64,000 bases of DNA, from NCBI RefSeq assembly GCF_000832985.1, contig NZ_CP009920.1:2438001-2502000 (forward strand). The letters run 5' to 3'. Below are positions 53,475-62,209 of the stretch, in pieces. Numbering within the stretch: the stretch's first letter is position 1; the number at the start of each line of letters is the position of its first letter. A model generated the notes under the pieces. The model searched no databases. It saw only the letters and a program-made list of their open reading frames with translations, and was not told the origin of the DNA. A program made the translations under genes and the position numbers. This DNA is from Priestia megaterium NBRC 15308 = ATCC 14581. Lineage in GTDB: Bacteria > Bacillota > Bacilli > Bacillales > Bacillaceae_H.

Positions 53475-53711
53475 TTAAGCTTGTTTACGCAGTGTACCTA
53501 ATTCTTCCGCGATCGCTTGCATTTCACTTGGGCTAAAAGAATCTTTTCTCATTACCATATCGTATAAGTACTTTAAGTCTTCATACATTTCTTCGTCAAA
53601 AGCTTCAGCTTTAATTGCTCCGATATTTAGCATGCGCAGTTTTTCACTAATGCTATCGACCATATGTTTAATATTCTCTGGAGATTTTACTGATAAATCC
53701 ACTTTGTTCAT
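53475..53711 (-). CDS. yfkK: DUF1128/UPF0435 protein (YfkK-like)
   Basis: A 78-residue helical cytosolic protein with the DUF1128 pattern: [42 protein letters not shown] and a terminal LGTLRKQA. Function unknown. Its divergent position next to the low-molecular-weight phosphatase gene is the same as yfkK-yfkJ in B. subtilis. Confidence 0.87.
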   Translation of the reverse strand: MNKVDLSVKSPENIKHMVDSISEKLRMLNIGAIKAEAFDEEMYEDLKYLYDMVMRKDSFSPSEMQAIAEELGTLRKQA

Positions 53712-53878
53712 CCTTCCAGTTGCGTTTTTTTTATTGTAACATGTTTTTATCGTGTGAACACTTTTATGTCAGGTTCTTATCCACAGAAGAGTGAAAACGA
53801 TATAAATAAAAGAAAACTATTTTTTAGTTTAAAAATGATTGTATATAATGTTTGTAATAAGGGAAAGGAGTCGAGACT

Positions 53879-54352
53879 ATGATTAACGTATTATTCGTTT
53901 GTTTGGGAAATATTTGTCGTTCACCCATGGCAGAAGCGGTCTTTAAAGATATGGTGAAGAAAAAAGGGCTAGAAGGACAAATTCACGTAGATTCTGCAGG
54001 CACAGGAGGCTGGCACAAAGGCAATCCTCCTCATGAAGGAACGCAATCTATTTTAACGAAAAACAACATTGATTTTAAAGGGCAAACAGCAAGACAAGTG
54101 ATTCAAGAGGATGTAGCTAAATTCCATTATATTATTGGAATGGATGTCGAAAATGTAGGAAACCTGAGAAGGATGGCTGGACATACTAAAACAGGTTATA
54201 TTGCAAGGCTTTTGGATTTTGTGCCCGATTTACATATTGAAGATGTGCCTGATCCTTATTTCACGGGAAATTTTGACGAAGTATATGACTTAGTTCAAGA
54301 AGGATGCAAGGCTCTTTTAGACGAAATTATAGAGAAGCATTTTTCGGAATAA
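53879..54352 (+). CDS. yfkJ: Low-molecular-weight protein tyrosine phosphatase (YfkJ)
   Basis: A 157-residue phosphatase. The P-loop CLGNICRSP provides catalytic Cys8 and Arg14, and the general acid Asp is in VPDPYFTGNFDEVY. It dephosphorylates phosphotyrosine proteins; YfkJ of B. subtilis contributes to ethanol-stress resistance. AAAGGAG precedes ATG 53879. It heads a likely three-gene operon with the next two genes. A TATAAT is at 53844-53849; I do not see a sigma-B promoter. Confidence 0.93.
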   Translation: MINVLFVCLGNICRSPMAEAVFKDMVKKKGLEGQIHVDSAGTGGWHKGNPPHEGTQSILTKNNIDFKGQTARQVIQEDVAKFHYIIGMDVENVGNLRRMAGHTKTGYIARLLDFVPDLHIEDVPDPYFTGNFDEVYDLVQEGCKALLDEIIEKHFSE

Positions 54353-54391
54353 GCGATACTTGAAAAATAAAAAACGGAGGAGAAACGACAA

Positions 54392-54730
54392 ATGGGTAAA
54401 CGAAATAAGCTAGTAGAAGGTATTGTCATTGGAGCAATTATAGGAGGAGCTGTTTCTTTATTTGATAAAGAAACAAGAAACTCCGTCATTCAAGGAAGTA
54501 AAAAACTGAAAGACAAAACAACAACTCTTATTCAGCACCCTGAACTTGTAACGGATACTGTCAAAGAGAAATATGAAACCATCCGTACGACCATCGAGCA
54601 AGTTTCTGAAGATGTATCATTTGTAGCAGGAAAAGTAGAAAAGTTAAAAGAAACAACACCTCAGGTGATGGAAATTGTAAACGATACAAAAGAAGCATTT
54701 GTGGAGAAGTATGGTGATGAACAAAAATAA
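54392..54730 (+). CDS. yfkI: YtxH-like small stress-associated protein (YfkI-like)
   Basis: A 112-residue protein with an N-terminal glycine-rich hydrophobic segment (VEGIVIGAIIGGAVSLF) then a charged helical remainder. The pattern is that of YtxH-domain general stress proteins. GGAGG lies before ATG 54392. It sits between yfkJ and yfkH homologues, as in B. subtilis. No enzymatic function is expected. Confidence 0.72.
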   Translation: MGKRNKLVEGIVIGAIIGGAVSLFDKETRNSVIQGSKKLKDKTTTLIQHPELVTDTVKEKYETIRTTIEQVSEDVSFVAGKVEKLKETTPQVMEIVNDTKEAFVEKYGDEQK

Positions 54731-54744
54731 ATAAGGAGGCACAT

Positions 54745-55584
54745 ATGGCTGGAATGTACATAAATAACATCGTAAGGTTTGGCAAAGAACTGATGGGCCG
54801 CATTCATCGAGATGAGCTGCCCAGTTTATCAGCTGAATTGGCTTATTATCTGCTGCTCTCGCTATTTCCTTTTTTAATTTTCTTAATTACGCTGATTGGA
54901 TTTTTGCCATTAGAATCAACAGACCTGCTTGACCTGGTCGAAAATGTAGCGCCACAGCAAACGCTGCACATGATTGAAAGCAACGTTTCCCATATCATTG
55001 GTTCTCATAATGAAAAGCTATTATCCTTTGGTATCATTGCCACGATGTGGTCTGCTTCAAATGGAATTAATGCGATCGTAAGAGCATTTAACCGAGCATA
55101 TCACGTACAAGAAAATCGGCCTTTTTTAGTGGCGAGAGGTATGGCAGTTCTCCTTACTTTTGCGATGATATTTGTTATTATTGTAGCGCTTTTACTTCCT
55201 GTTTTCGGTCATATGATAGGCCTTTATTTATCGTCTACGTTTGGGTTTTCAGAAACTTTTCTCGCTTTATGGTCTGCTTCCCGCTGGATTATCAGCGGCC
55301 TCATTTTATTTACTGTTTTTACGGGGTTATATTACTTTGCTCCTAATAAAAAACTGCTGATTCGAAATGTTGTAAAAGGAGCGGCTTTTGCTACGATCGG
55401 ATGGACAGTGGTATCGATGCTGTTTGCATATTACGTAAATCATTTCAATAACTATACAGCTACATATGGAAGCTTGGGCGGAATTATTATCCTGCTTATT
55501 TGGCTGTACCTATCGGGGATGATTATCGTTATTGGAGGAGAAATTAACGCTATTTTCTACGACCGTCGAGTCAAATCTTCATAG
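54745..55584 (+). CDS. yfkH: YihY/BrkB family inner membrane protein (YfkH)
   Basis: A 279-residue polytopic protein with about six membrane helices. Characteristic blocks are LSAELAYYLLLSLFPFLIFL, ATMWSASNGINAIVRAFNRAY and YGSLGGIIILLIWLYLSGMIIVIGGEINA. The family was once called RNase BN but is a membrane protein of unknown function. AGGAGG precedes ATG 54745. It ends the yfkJ-I-H group. Confidence 0.9.
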   Translation: MAGMYINNIVRFGKELMGRIHRDELPSLSAELAYYLLLSLFPFLIFLITLIGFLPLESTDLLDLVENVAPQQTLHMIESNVSHIIGSHNEKLLSFGIIATMWSASNGINAIVRAFNRAYHVQENRPFLVARGMAVLLTFAMIFVIIVALLLPVFGHMIGLYLSSTFGFSETFLALWSASRWIISGLILFTVFTGLYYFAPNKKLLIRNVVKGAAFATIGWTVVSMLFAYYVNHFNNYTATYGSLGGIIILLIWLYLSGMIIVIGGEINAIFYDRRVKSS

Positions 55585-55653
55585 TCATAAATTGGGATGA
55601 AATCATTCGCAAGATATGAGCATACTAACAAAGTGAAAGGGAGGTTTTACATC

Positions 55654-55761
55654 ATGACAAAGCATACAAAAAAAGACGGAAGCAATACAAAGCAAAATAA
55701 AAAGAGCCAGCCAAAGCATAAAACAAGCAACAGCCAAAATGGACAAAACGGTTACCATTAA
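55654..55761 (+). CDS. Small hydrophilic protein, 35 residues
   Basis: An ATG start after AAAGGGAGG opens a 35-codon frame beginning MTKHTKKDGSNTKQNKK; it is rich in Lys, Asn, Gln and Ser and contains no hydrophobic stretch. The composition recalls minor small acid-soluble spore proteins, but no family match is certain. A terminator follows directly. Confidence 0.6.
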   Translation: MTKHTKKDGSNTKQNKKSQPKHKTSNSQNGQNGYH

Positions 55762-55779
55762 GGCATTGATTTCCATAAT

Positions 55780-55812
55780 AAAAAGCCTAACAAATACGTT
55801 AGGCTTTTTTGC
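55780..55812. terminator. Terminator between the 35-residue gene and the P-type ATPase gene
   Basis: AGCCTAAC and GTTAGGCT pair over AAATAC with A- and T-runs; usable by both convergent genes. Confidence 0.85.
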
Positions 55813-55813
55813 G

Positions 55814-57733
55814 TTAAGATTTTAGCAAGCGAAGGCCGTTTAAGATAACTAAAATGGTGCTTCCTTCGTGACCTATAACACCAAATGGCATATCAAGCAC
55901 TTGGAAAAAATTCGAACAAATTAATAAAAAGATGACGGCAATAGAAAAAATAACGTTTTGTTTCACAATTGAGTTCATTCGTCTGGAAAGAGCTACTGCA
56001 TCCGAAATTTTTGATAGATCATTTTTCATTAAAACGATATCGGCTGTTTCAAGTGCCACATCCGTTCCTTCTCCCATGGCTACTCCAACGTTAGCAGTAG
56101 CAAGAGCAGGGGCATCGTTAATGCCATCTCCCACCATTGAAACGGTAGGGAATTTTTCTTTTAACGCTTTAATTTTATCTACTTTCGCTTCAGGCAAACA
56201 TTCTGCAATGTATTCATCGACTGCACACTCTTTTGAAATAGCTTCGGCTGTTTTTTCGCTGTCTCCTGTAATCATGACGGTATGAATGCCCTGCTCTTTA
56301 AGAGATTTAACAGCGTCTACAGCTTCTGTTCGTACAACGTCTTTTAGCGCAAGCAATCCCACAATACCATGCTGGTCTTTTGCGTACACAATCGTTTTTC
56401 CTTCACTGGCAAGCGTAGATGAAATCCCATTTTCAAATTCAGCTGCATCTTCTTTACCTACAAAATCTGCTTTTCCTATTTTCCACGTATCTCCTTGAAG
56501 AGACCCAATGACACCGTATCCGGGAACGTCTTCAAGCGAATCTGGCTGAACAAGCGTCAATTCCTGCTTATTTTTCACAAAGTCAACAATAGATTGAGCA
56601 AGCGGATGATTGGACTGACGTTCAATTGATGCGATTTTAACAAGAAATTCCTGTTCGTTTATATCAGAACGGACAATGACATTTGTTACTTCTGGCTTTC
56701 CTTTTGTTAACGTTCCTGTTTTATCAAAAGCAATTGCGCTTAAATGGCTTAACCTTTCCAAATGCACGCCGCCTTTGAACAAAATTCCTTTTTTTGCTCC
56801 GTTTGAAATAGCAGATAGCGAAGCAGGGGTGATAGATGCAACCAGAGCGCAAGGAGACGCTACAACTAAGAGAATCATTGCACGGTAAAATGTCTCGGTC
56901 CAGCTCCATCCAAGCACATAGTGTGGGAGAAATAGCATAACTGCCACAACCGATAGAACAATTTTTACGTATGTGCCTTCAAATCGTTCAATAAACAATT
57001 GAGAAGGCGACTTTTCACTTTGAGCCGTTTGAACAAGTTGAATGATCTTTTGAAACAGCGTCTCAGCACTTGGCTTTGTCATTTTAATGGTAATGGCGCC
57101 TTTCACATTCACCGTGCCCGCGAATACTTCATCATCGAGCTGTTTTAATACAGGAACAGATTCCCCTGTAATAGCAGCCTGATCAATCGTCGTTTGACCT
57201 GAGACAACAATACCATCGGATGGCACTCGTTCACCCGGCTTAACTAACAGCAAGTCACCGATTTGTAAATCCGAAATGGATACAATTTCTTCTTGATCTC
57301 CAATCAGACGCATTGCTTCTTGCGGCTGTAAATTCATCAAGGCGCTAATTTCTCGGTTGCTTTTATTCATGGTGTACGTTTCTAATGCACCGCTTAATGC
57401 AAAAATGAAAATAAGCATAGCACCTTCTGTCCAGTAGCCAATTACAGCCGCTCCAATGGCTGCAATAATCATTAACATTTCGACATTCAATTCTTTATTT
57501 TCAATCGTTTCTTCAATGCCTTCTTTTGCTTTAGCAAATCCGCCTATCACGTAAGCTAATACAAAGAGCGTAATAGATACAACAGTATCCTGCTGTTTTG
57601 ACAGCAGCCAGCCGGCTAAAATCAGCACTCCGCTCAACAGTGCAGCAATGAGTTCACCATGTGTTTTTAATACGTTGACAGCAGAAGATGTTTGAGGCGT
57701 TTGTTCTTGTTTTTTAGGTAACGCATTTTCCAT
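55814..57733 (-). CDS. zosA: Zinc-type P1B ATPase (ZosA/CadA-like)
   Basis: A 639-residue metal pump. It lacks an N-terminal HMA domain and starts directly with membrane helices. The metal-site helix has SPCALVASIT, phosphorylation site DKTGTLTKG, HP locus ERQSNHPLAQ, hinge VGDGINDAPALATA and C-terminal GHEGSTILVILNGLRLL. Length and lack of HMA fit B. subtilis ZosA (YkvW). ATG 57733 follows AAGGAGG on the minus strand. A hairpin with a T-run lies in its leader. Zn2+ is the likely substrate; Cd2+ or Co2+ are alternatives. The czrA-czcD genes are next door. Confidence 0.87.
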   Translation of the reverse strand: MENALPKKQEQTPQTSSAVNVLKTHGELIAALLSGVLILAGWLLSKQQDTVVSITLFVLAYVIGGFAKAKEGIEETIENKELNVEMLMIIAAIGAAVIGYWTEGAMLIFIFALSGALETYTMNKSNREISALMNLQPQEAMRLIGDQEEIVSISDLQIGDLLLVKPGERVPSDGIVVSGQTTIDQAAITGESVPVLKQLDDEVFAGTVNVKGAITIKMTKPSAETLFQKIIQLVQTAQSEKSPSQLFIERFEGTYVKIVLSVVAVMLFLPHYVLGWSWTETFYRAMILLVVASPCALVASITPASLSAISNGAKKGILFKGGVHLERLSHLSAIAFDKTGTLTKGKPEVTNVIVRSDINEQEFLVKIASIERQSNHPLAQSIVDFVKNKQELTLVQPDSLEDVPGYGVIGSLQGDTWKIGKADFVGKEDAAEFENGISSTLASEGKTIVYAKDQHGIVGLLALKDVVRTEAVDAVKSLKEQGIHTVMITGDSEKTAEAISKECAVDEYIAECLPEAKVDKIKALKEKFPTVSMVGDGINDAPALATANVGVAMGEGTDVALETADIVLMKNDLSKISDAVALSRRMNSIVKQNVIFSIAVIFLLICSNFFQVLDMPFGVIGHEGSTILVILNGLRLLKS

Positions 57734-57785
57734 ACAAATCCTCCTTGAACGATAATTGAGAAGAATAATCACAATCATTACCCCT

Positions 57786-57822
57786 AAAAAAACACGAAAG
57801 CTGCCATCTCAGCGATAGCAGC
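57786..57822 (-). terminator. Leader hairpin with T-run upstream of zosA
   Basis: On the minus strand GCTGC...ATC and GAT...GCAGC pair, then TTTCGTG and seven T follow, between a likely promoter (TATACT near 57868) and the zosA start. It could be an attenuator, or simply a terminator for upstream transcription. Confidence 0.45.
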
Positions 57823-57906
57823 ACATTTTTTCAGTTCTTCTCTTTTAAATTGGGATATTTAGTATAGTATAGCACGGAACAAGCAAGGAGGTAACGACTA
57901 ACGCCT

Positions 57907-57947
57907 AAAAAATAAAAACAGAATGCAGCTGGACGTCTGCATTCTGT
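57907..57947 (-). terminator. Terminator of the 49-residue gene
   Basis: CAGAATGCAG and CTGCATTCTG pair across eight bases; on the minus strand TTTTTATTTTTT follows. Confidence 0.8.
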
Positions 57948-57957
57948 AAAAAACGTA

Positions 57958-58107
57958 CTACATATCTAAATGTTCTTCATAATATTTATAAGCGGAAGTG
58001 TAAATGTGCTCGATATCGGCATCCGTCATGTACATTAAGGTTTCACGGTCAATCCCCTTCATTGTTTCAATAAATGTAATCATGTTTTTGCGTTCTTGTC
58101 TGCTCAT
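57958..58107 (-). CDS. BH0509-type small protein, 49 residues
   Basis: The minus strand encodes 49 residues beginning MSRQERKNMITFIETMKG and continuing with MTDADIEHIYTSAYKYYEE. This is the style of the BH0509 family of short Bacillus proteins; the assignment is from memory. GGAGAGGAG precedes ATG 58107 and its own terminator follows. Function unknown. Confidence 0.65.
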   Translation of the reverse strand: MSRQERKNMITFIETMKGIDRETLMYMTDADIEHIYTSAYKYYEEHLDM

Positions 58108-58233
58108 TTATTATTCTCCTCTCCATCTGTTTTAATACAGTTTATTATATTTAATTGTATTATATAACAGAAAAAGTATTTTGTGTGGATTTTTTTTAAA
58201 AATAGGCAAAAAAATTTAGAAAGACGTAAATAA

Positions 58234-58288
58234 TTGACTATATAGAAAAAGGTGTTTTATAATTTGTATATGAACATATGCTCATATA
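58234..58288 (+). promoter_or_regulatory. Promoter and CzrA-type operator of czrA-czcD
   Basis: TTGACT (58234-58239) and TATAAT (58258-58263) are 18 bases apart. Just downstream, TATATGA (58267) and TCATATA (to 58288) form a dyad around ACATATGC, over the expected transcription start, where an ArsR/SmtB repressor would block initiation. Confidence 0.78.
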
Positions 58289-58315
58289 CTTGCATATAAT
58301 GAACGGAGAGATGGT

Positions 58316-58633
58316 ATGAAAAAAGATGAACATTCGTTTTTATCGCCTCAAACAGTAGAAGAAGCGTCAAGAATACTAAAAGCTATTTCAGATCCTACGA
58401 GAATGAAAATTCTTTATTTGCTATTTCAAGAAGAGTGTTCAGTCGGTCATATGGTTGAAGTGCTTGGTGTTTCACAATCAGCTATTTCACATCAGTTAAC
58501 TCACTTGCGTCATTTACGTTTAGTAAAATATCGCCGTGAAGGCAATACGTATTTCTATACGTACGATGATGAACACGTGGTTGGAATACTGCATCAAGTA
58601 ATTCAGCACGTAGAATGCGCACATAATGAATAA
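58316..58633 (+). CDS. czrA: ArsR/SmtB-family zinc-cobalt repressor CzrA
   Basis: A 105-residue winged-helix repressor. The recognition helix is VSQSAISHQLTHLR and the alpha-5 metal site is present as D-x-H in YDDEHVVG with later His residues in LHQVIQHVECAH. This fits CzrA, which releases DNA on Zn2+ or Co2+ binding. GGAGAG precedes ATG 58316. It is followed after 15 bases by czcD, its expected target, in one operon that it probably autoregulates. Confidence 0.9.
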   Translation: MKKDEHSFLSPQTVEEASRILKAISDPTRMKILYLLFQEECSVGHMVEVLGVSQSAISHQLTHLRHLRLVKYRREGNTYFYTYDDEHVVGILHQVIQHVECAHNE

Positions 58634-58648
58634 AAGGAGGGGCTTTGC

Positions 58649-59572
58649 ATGAGTCATGATCATCACCACCATCATGGTCACCATCACCATTTTGATACAC
58701 AGCGTGAAGGCAACAAAAAAGGTCTGTTAATTGCACTCATTATCACCGCGGGTATTATGGTTCTTGAGTTTGTTGGAGGGCTTTTTACAAATAGTTTAGC
58801 GTTATTATCCGATAGCGGACACATGCTTTCTGATACAAGCTCACTTGCTCTTAGCCTTGTAGCGATATGGTTTGCTAACCGAGCTGCATCGGCTAAAAAA
58901 ACGTACGGTTACTATCGTTTTGAAATATTAGCGGCTCTTTTTAACGGAGTGGCACTGTTTGTAATAGCAGGATTTATCATCTATGAAGCCTATCAGCGCG
59001 TATTAGAGCCGCAGTCTGTAGCAAGCGGCAGCATGATGCTGATTGCTACTGTTGGTTTACTCGCTAATTTAATCAGCGCATGGTCACTTATGAGACAAGG
59101 CGATGTAAAAGGAAATGTAAATTTACGCAGCGCTTACTTACACGTATTGGGAGATGCTTTAGGATCTATTGGAGCTATTGTAGCAGGACTTCTTATGATG
59201 ATGTTTGGATGGTATATTGCTGATCCTATTATTTCTGTAGTTGTGTCTGTATTAATTTTAAAAAGCGCTTGGGGCGTGCTTGCTCATAGCGTTCATATTT
59301 TGATGGAAGGCTCTCCTGAAGGGGTAGATCACAGTGAAATAAAAAACCTTCTTAAAAACATTGAAGGAGTCAAAGATGTGCATGATTTACACATTTGGAC
59401 GATTACTTCAGGACTGGACTCATTGAGCTGTCATATGCGCGTAGAAGATGAAAAAGATTGTCAGCAAATTTTGCAAAAAGCCATCGATTTAGTACATGAT
59501 CACTGCGGCATTAATCATACCACGATACAAATTGAAAAATCAGCTCTTCAGCATCGAACGCTAAAAGTTTAA
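58649..59572 (+). CDS. czcD: Cation diffusion facilitator zinc/cobalt exporter CzcD
   Basis: A 307-residue CDF transporter. A His-rich N-terminus (HDHHHHHGHHHH) precedes six membrane helices; metal site A residues are in LSDSGHMLSDTSSL and HVLGDALGSIG, and a cytosolic C-terminal domain carries DVHDLHIWTI. It exports Zn2+, Co2+ and similar ions in exchange for protons or K+. AAAAGGAGGGG lies before ATG 58649. It is co-transcribed with czrA. Confidence 0.93.
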   Translation: MSHDHHHHHGHHHHFDTQREGNKKGLLIALIITAGIMVLEFVGGLFTNSLALLSDSGHMLSDTSSLALSLVAIWFANRAASAKKTYGYYRFEILAALFNGVALFVIAGFIIYEAYQRVLEPQSVASGSMMLIATVGLLANLISAWSLMRQGDVKGNVNLRSAYLHVLGDALGSIGAIVAGLLMMMFGWYIADPIISVVVSVLILKSAWGVLAHSVHILMEGSPEGVDHSEIKNLLKNIEGVKDVHDLHIWTITSGLDSLSCHMRVEDEKDCQQILQKAIDLVHDHCGINHTTIQIEKSALQHRTLKV

Positions 59573-59574
59573 AG

Positions 59575-59610
59575 AACGAGCGAGAACCTATAGGTTCTCG
59601 CTCGTTTTTT
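59575..59610. terminator. Shared terminator of czcD and the MFS gene
   Basis: AACGAGCGAGAACC and GGTTCTCGCTCGTT form a 14-bp stem with a TATA loop and six T; the MFS stop codon lies in the loop. Confidence 0.88.
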
Positions 59611-60781
59611 GTTGCAGAGGCACCTTTTGTCCGAATACAAAAAGAATAATAAAAATAAAGCCAAACATCCCGCTAATAATATTAAAAAAGCTGATATGGT
59701 GAAAGAACTGAATAAAAGTACCGCCTATGTAAGGGCCGGCAAGGCTTCCGATACTAAAAGCAATGCCGCATAGTAAATTACCTGTAGGCAGTAGACGAGC
59801 AGGAATCAAATCCGTCATATAGCTGATTCCTAAACTAAACGTCGAGCCTACAACCATGCCAGCTATAAATAAACAAGCTACTAATGGAATAGCGGTCTCT
59901 TCCAAGAGGCTTGCTGTAAAAAACGTAACGGCTCCAATGGATAAAATCCATCCTAATACTAATTTCCGTCCAAATTTATCGCTCAGTATTCCGAGAGGAA
60001 GCTGAAATACAATAGCTCCAACTGCAAAGGAAGTCAGCAGCAGTGAAATAAACTCTACTTGCAAACCAATTCGTAAGCCATATACAGGAAAGCTTCCGTT
60101 CAGTGATGATTCTAAAAATCCATATCCAAAAGGAGGCAAAAAAGCAATCCAAGCATACTTAGCCGCCTTAGAAAATCGCTTAGCCGTTTCTTTTAATGAA
60201 TTAACCTCCACTTCCTGTAGGGGGAATTCATTTTTTATCAAAAATAAAAACACCCATGTTATGAGGCAAAGAGCTGAAGAAATCATAAAAGGAAGCGCTT
60301 GATTAATTTCAATTAACGGCGTCATTAAAGGGCCAACAGCAAAACCAATACCGAAAAAAAGCCCGTACAATGAAATGTTTCGACCTCGTTTATCAGCAGG
60401 TGAAGACGATGTAATCCACGTTTGAGTACCAAAGTGCAGCGCGTGATCTCCTATTCCAATAAATAAACGGAGCACAAACCAAAAAACAACAGATTTCCAG
60501 AGGGGAAACAAAGCTAAAGATACAATAACTAAAAGTCCCCCTGCTGCGATAATTGGTTTATATCCGTATCTGCGAAGCGGCCCTTCCATGAAAGGAGAAA
60601 TAAATAAAATACCTAGATACAATCCAGTTGCGTTTAATCCGTTTATAGTAGAAGAAAGACCATCTTTCTCAAAAATAATAGCAATTAAAGGAAGCAGCAT
60701 ACCTTGGCTGAATCCAGAAATGGCGACAAGGCTAACTAAAATCCAGAAACGTTGTTTATGAGTAGCACTCATAGCATTCAA
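59588..60781 (-). CDS. MFS transporter (YfkF-like)
   Basis: A 397-residue carrier with twelve predicted membrane helices. MFS features include RLFIGIGDHALHFGTQTW in helix 4 and GILSDKFGRKLVLG between helices 8 and 9. It probably exports a drug or metabolite; B. subtilis YfkF has the same neighbourhood. Start may be ATG 60781 or the ATG at 60772, which is better spaced from AGAGG. The substrate is unknown. Confidence 0.82.
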   Translation of the reverse strand: MNAMSATHKQRFWILVSLVAISGFSQGMLLPLIAIIFEKDGLSSTINGLNATGLYLGILFISPFMEGPLRRYGYKPIIAAGGLLVIVSLALFPLWKSVVFWFVLRLFIGIGDHALHFGTQTWITSSSPADKRGRNISLYGLFFGIGFAVGPLMTPLIEINQALPFMISSALCLITWVFLFLIKNEFPLQEVEVNSLKETAKRFSKAAKYAWIAFLPPFGYGFLESSLNGSFPVYGLRIGLQVEFISLLLTSFAVGAIVFQLPLGILSDKFGRKLVLGWILSIGAVTFFTASLLEETAIPLVACLFIAGMVVGSTFSLGISYMTDLIPARLLPTGNLLCGIAFSIGSLAGPYIGGTFIQFFHHISFFNIISGMFGFIFIILFVFGQKVPLQQKTSENL

Positions 60782-60873
60782 CCTCTTTTTATCTATATTT
60801 TGTCAATCCAACTGTTTAATCGTACAAGGAAAACGCTTTATTGACAAGGATGTAGACGTGCTGTGCTGTTAAT

Positions 60874-60927
60874 TTGACATCTTTTTATAAGGAAAGTAGA
60901 ATAAAACATGTAAATAGTTACATGTTT
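60874..60927 (+). promoter_or_regulatory. padC promoter with PadR operator
   Basis: TTGACA (60874-60879) and TAGAAT (60897-60902) are 17 bases apart. The dyad AAACATGTAA/TTACATGTTT at 60904-60927 contains ATGT-N8-ACAT, the PadR recognition pattern, and covers the expected start point. Phenolic acids would lift PadR repression. The padR gene is not in the window. Confidence 0.82.
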
Positions 60928-60944
60928 TAATTTACAAGTGAAAG

Positions 60945-61127
60945 GTGATCGCTAGAATACAAACAGTGCTTAGGAAAATAGCGACATTCACAATCAATGT
61001 CGGTACAACAAGTGTCATTAGTCATACAGGAAGTGCAAAATATAAACGCTTACACAACTGCGTTTTTCTAGGCATTGCTGTGAGACACTTAGATCGCGTT
61101 GTGTCAGACATATACGAAGTGTTATAA
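60945..61127 (+). CDS. Possible 60-residue leader protein in the padC transcript
   Basis: A GTG-initiated frame of 60 residues begins 18 bases after the PadR operator and ends 20 bases before padC. The predicted protein is basic with a mixed sequence ([19 protein letters not shown]) and no known domain. There is only a weak ribosome site. B. subtilis padC is also preceded by small open frames in its operon, as far as I recall. It may be real or merely leader RNA. Confidence 0.4.
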   Translation: MIARIQTVLRKIATFTINVGTTSVISHTGSAKYKRLHNCVFLGIAVRHLDRVVSDIYEVL

Positions 61128-61147
61128 ATCAAAGGAGCGATATAAAA

Positions 61148-61636
61148 ATGAAAAAATTTATTGGGAATCATATGATTTACACATACGAAAACGGATGGGA
61201 ATATGAAATTTATATCAAAAACGAAAATACAATCGATTACCGTATTCATAGCGGAATGGTGGCAGGACGATGGGTTCGCGACCAGAAAGTAGATATTGTG
61301 AAATTAACGGAAGGTGTATATAAAGTATCGTGGACTGAACCGACTGGAACAGATGTATCTTTGAACTTTATGCCTGATGAAAAACGGATGCACGGCATTA
61401 TCTTCTTCCCAAAATGGGTACATGAACATCCTGAAATTACCGTGTGCTATCAAAATGACCATCTTGATTTAATGCATGAATCCCGTGAAAAATACGAAAC
61501 ATATCCTAAATACGTTGTACCCGAATTTGCTGACATTACATTTATCAAAAATGTCGGAGCGAACAATGAGAAAGTTATCGCTCAAGCGCCTTATGAAGGA
61601 ATGACAAATGATATTCGCGCCGGAAAATTAATTTAA
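61148..61636 (+). CDS. padC: Phenolic acid decarboxylase
   Basis: A 162-residue enzyme of the PAD family: [48 protein letters not shown] and [18 protein letters not shown] hold the Tyr and Glu residues of the active site. It decarboxylates ferulic, p-coumaric and caffeic acids to vinyl phenols, detoxifying plant phenolics. AAAGGAG precedes ATG 61148. A PadR-type operator sits at the upstream promoter. Confidence 0.96.
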   Translation: MKKFIGNHMIYTYENGWEYEIYIKNENTIDYRIHSGMVAGRWVRDQKVDIVKLTEGVYKVSWTEPTGTDVSLNFMPDEKRMHGIIFFPKWVHEHPEITVCYQNDHLDLMHESREKYETYPKYVVPEFADITFIKNVGANNEKVIAQAPYEGMTNDIRAGKLI

Positions 61637-61653
61637 CACAGAGTCATAAAAAA

Positions 61654-61747
61654 GATTGAGACAAAAGTATTATAGCTGAAGGAAGATCCGAACGATGAAT
61701 CGAGATTCTTGATGGAGAATCAAATTCGTTCGGATCTTTTTATGGTG
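61654..61747 (+). repeat. Extragenic repeat, copy 1 (terminator-like)
   Basis: GATTGAGACAAAAGTATTATAGCTGAAGG-type sequence followed by a GATCCGAACGA/TCGTTCGGATC stem and TTTTT. It matches copy 2 at 62207 closely, but has an extra inner hairpin of about 20 bases (GATTCT...AGAATC). It also acts as the padC terminator. Confidence 0.8.
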
Positions 61748-61825
61748 ACGGTGTAACAAGTATCCGTATTGAGAGTAGTTGGTTATATAAAAAGCGGTTT
61801 ATAATGAAGTAAAGGAGTGAAGGAA

Positions 61826-62209
61826 ATGGAATTTAACATGAAAAAAGAGGCGGGATTTACAACAAATCTTCCTTATGGAGAGCTACATATCGCCGGAGAT
61901 GAAGAGTATGGCTTTCGTCCGTATCAGCTAATGGTATCGTCCATTGCTGTTTGCAGCGGAGGCGTGTTAAGAAAGATTCTAGAGAAAAAAAGAATTGCTT
62001 TTTCTGATTTACGCATCCAAGCTGGTGTGACGCGGAATGATGAAAAAGCGGGGCGAATCGAAAAAATTCATTTGCACTATATCATTACAGGAGAAGAGCT
62101 TCCATTAGACAAAATTGAAAAATCAATTGAGCTAGCACGAAAAAATTGTTCGATGCTACAGTCGGTTATTGACAGTATTGAAGTGACAGATACCTTCGAA
62201 ATTAAATGA
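61826..62209 (+). CDS. OsmC-like family protein
   Basis: A 127-residue protein with the OsmC fold pattern. Two cysteines are placed as in peroxidase-type members: VCSGGVLRKIL and ARKNCSMLQSVID. The region GFRPYQLMVSSIAVC replaces the usual NPE/GG block. It may reduce hydroperoxides or act in sulfur metabolism. ATG 61826 lies nine bases after AAAGGAG (61811-61817). Its TGA stop coincides with the left end of a repeat element. Confidence 0.78.
   Translation: MEFNMKKEAGFTTNLPYGELHIAGDEEYGFRPYQLMVSSIAVCSGGVLRKILEKKRIAFSDLRIQAGVTRNDEKAGRIEKIHLHYIITGEELPLDKIEKSIELARKNCSMLQSVIDSIEVTDTFEIK

Noticed and set aside
38995-53785. DnaA boxes considered as a replication origin
   Set aside because: Only two perfect boxes, almost 15 kb apart, no cluster and no dnaA/dnaN genes.
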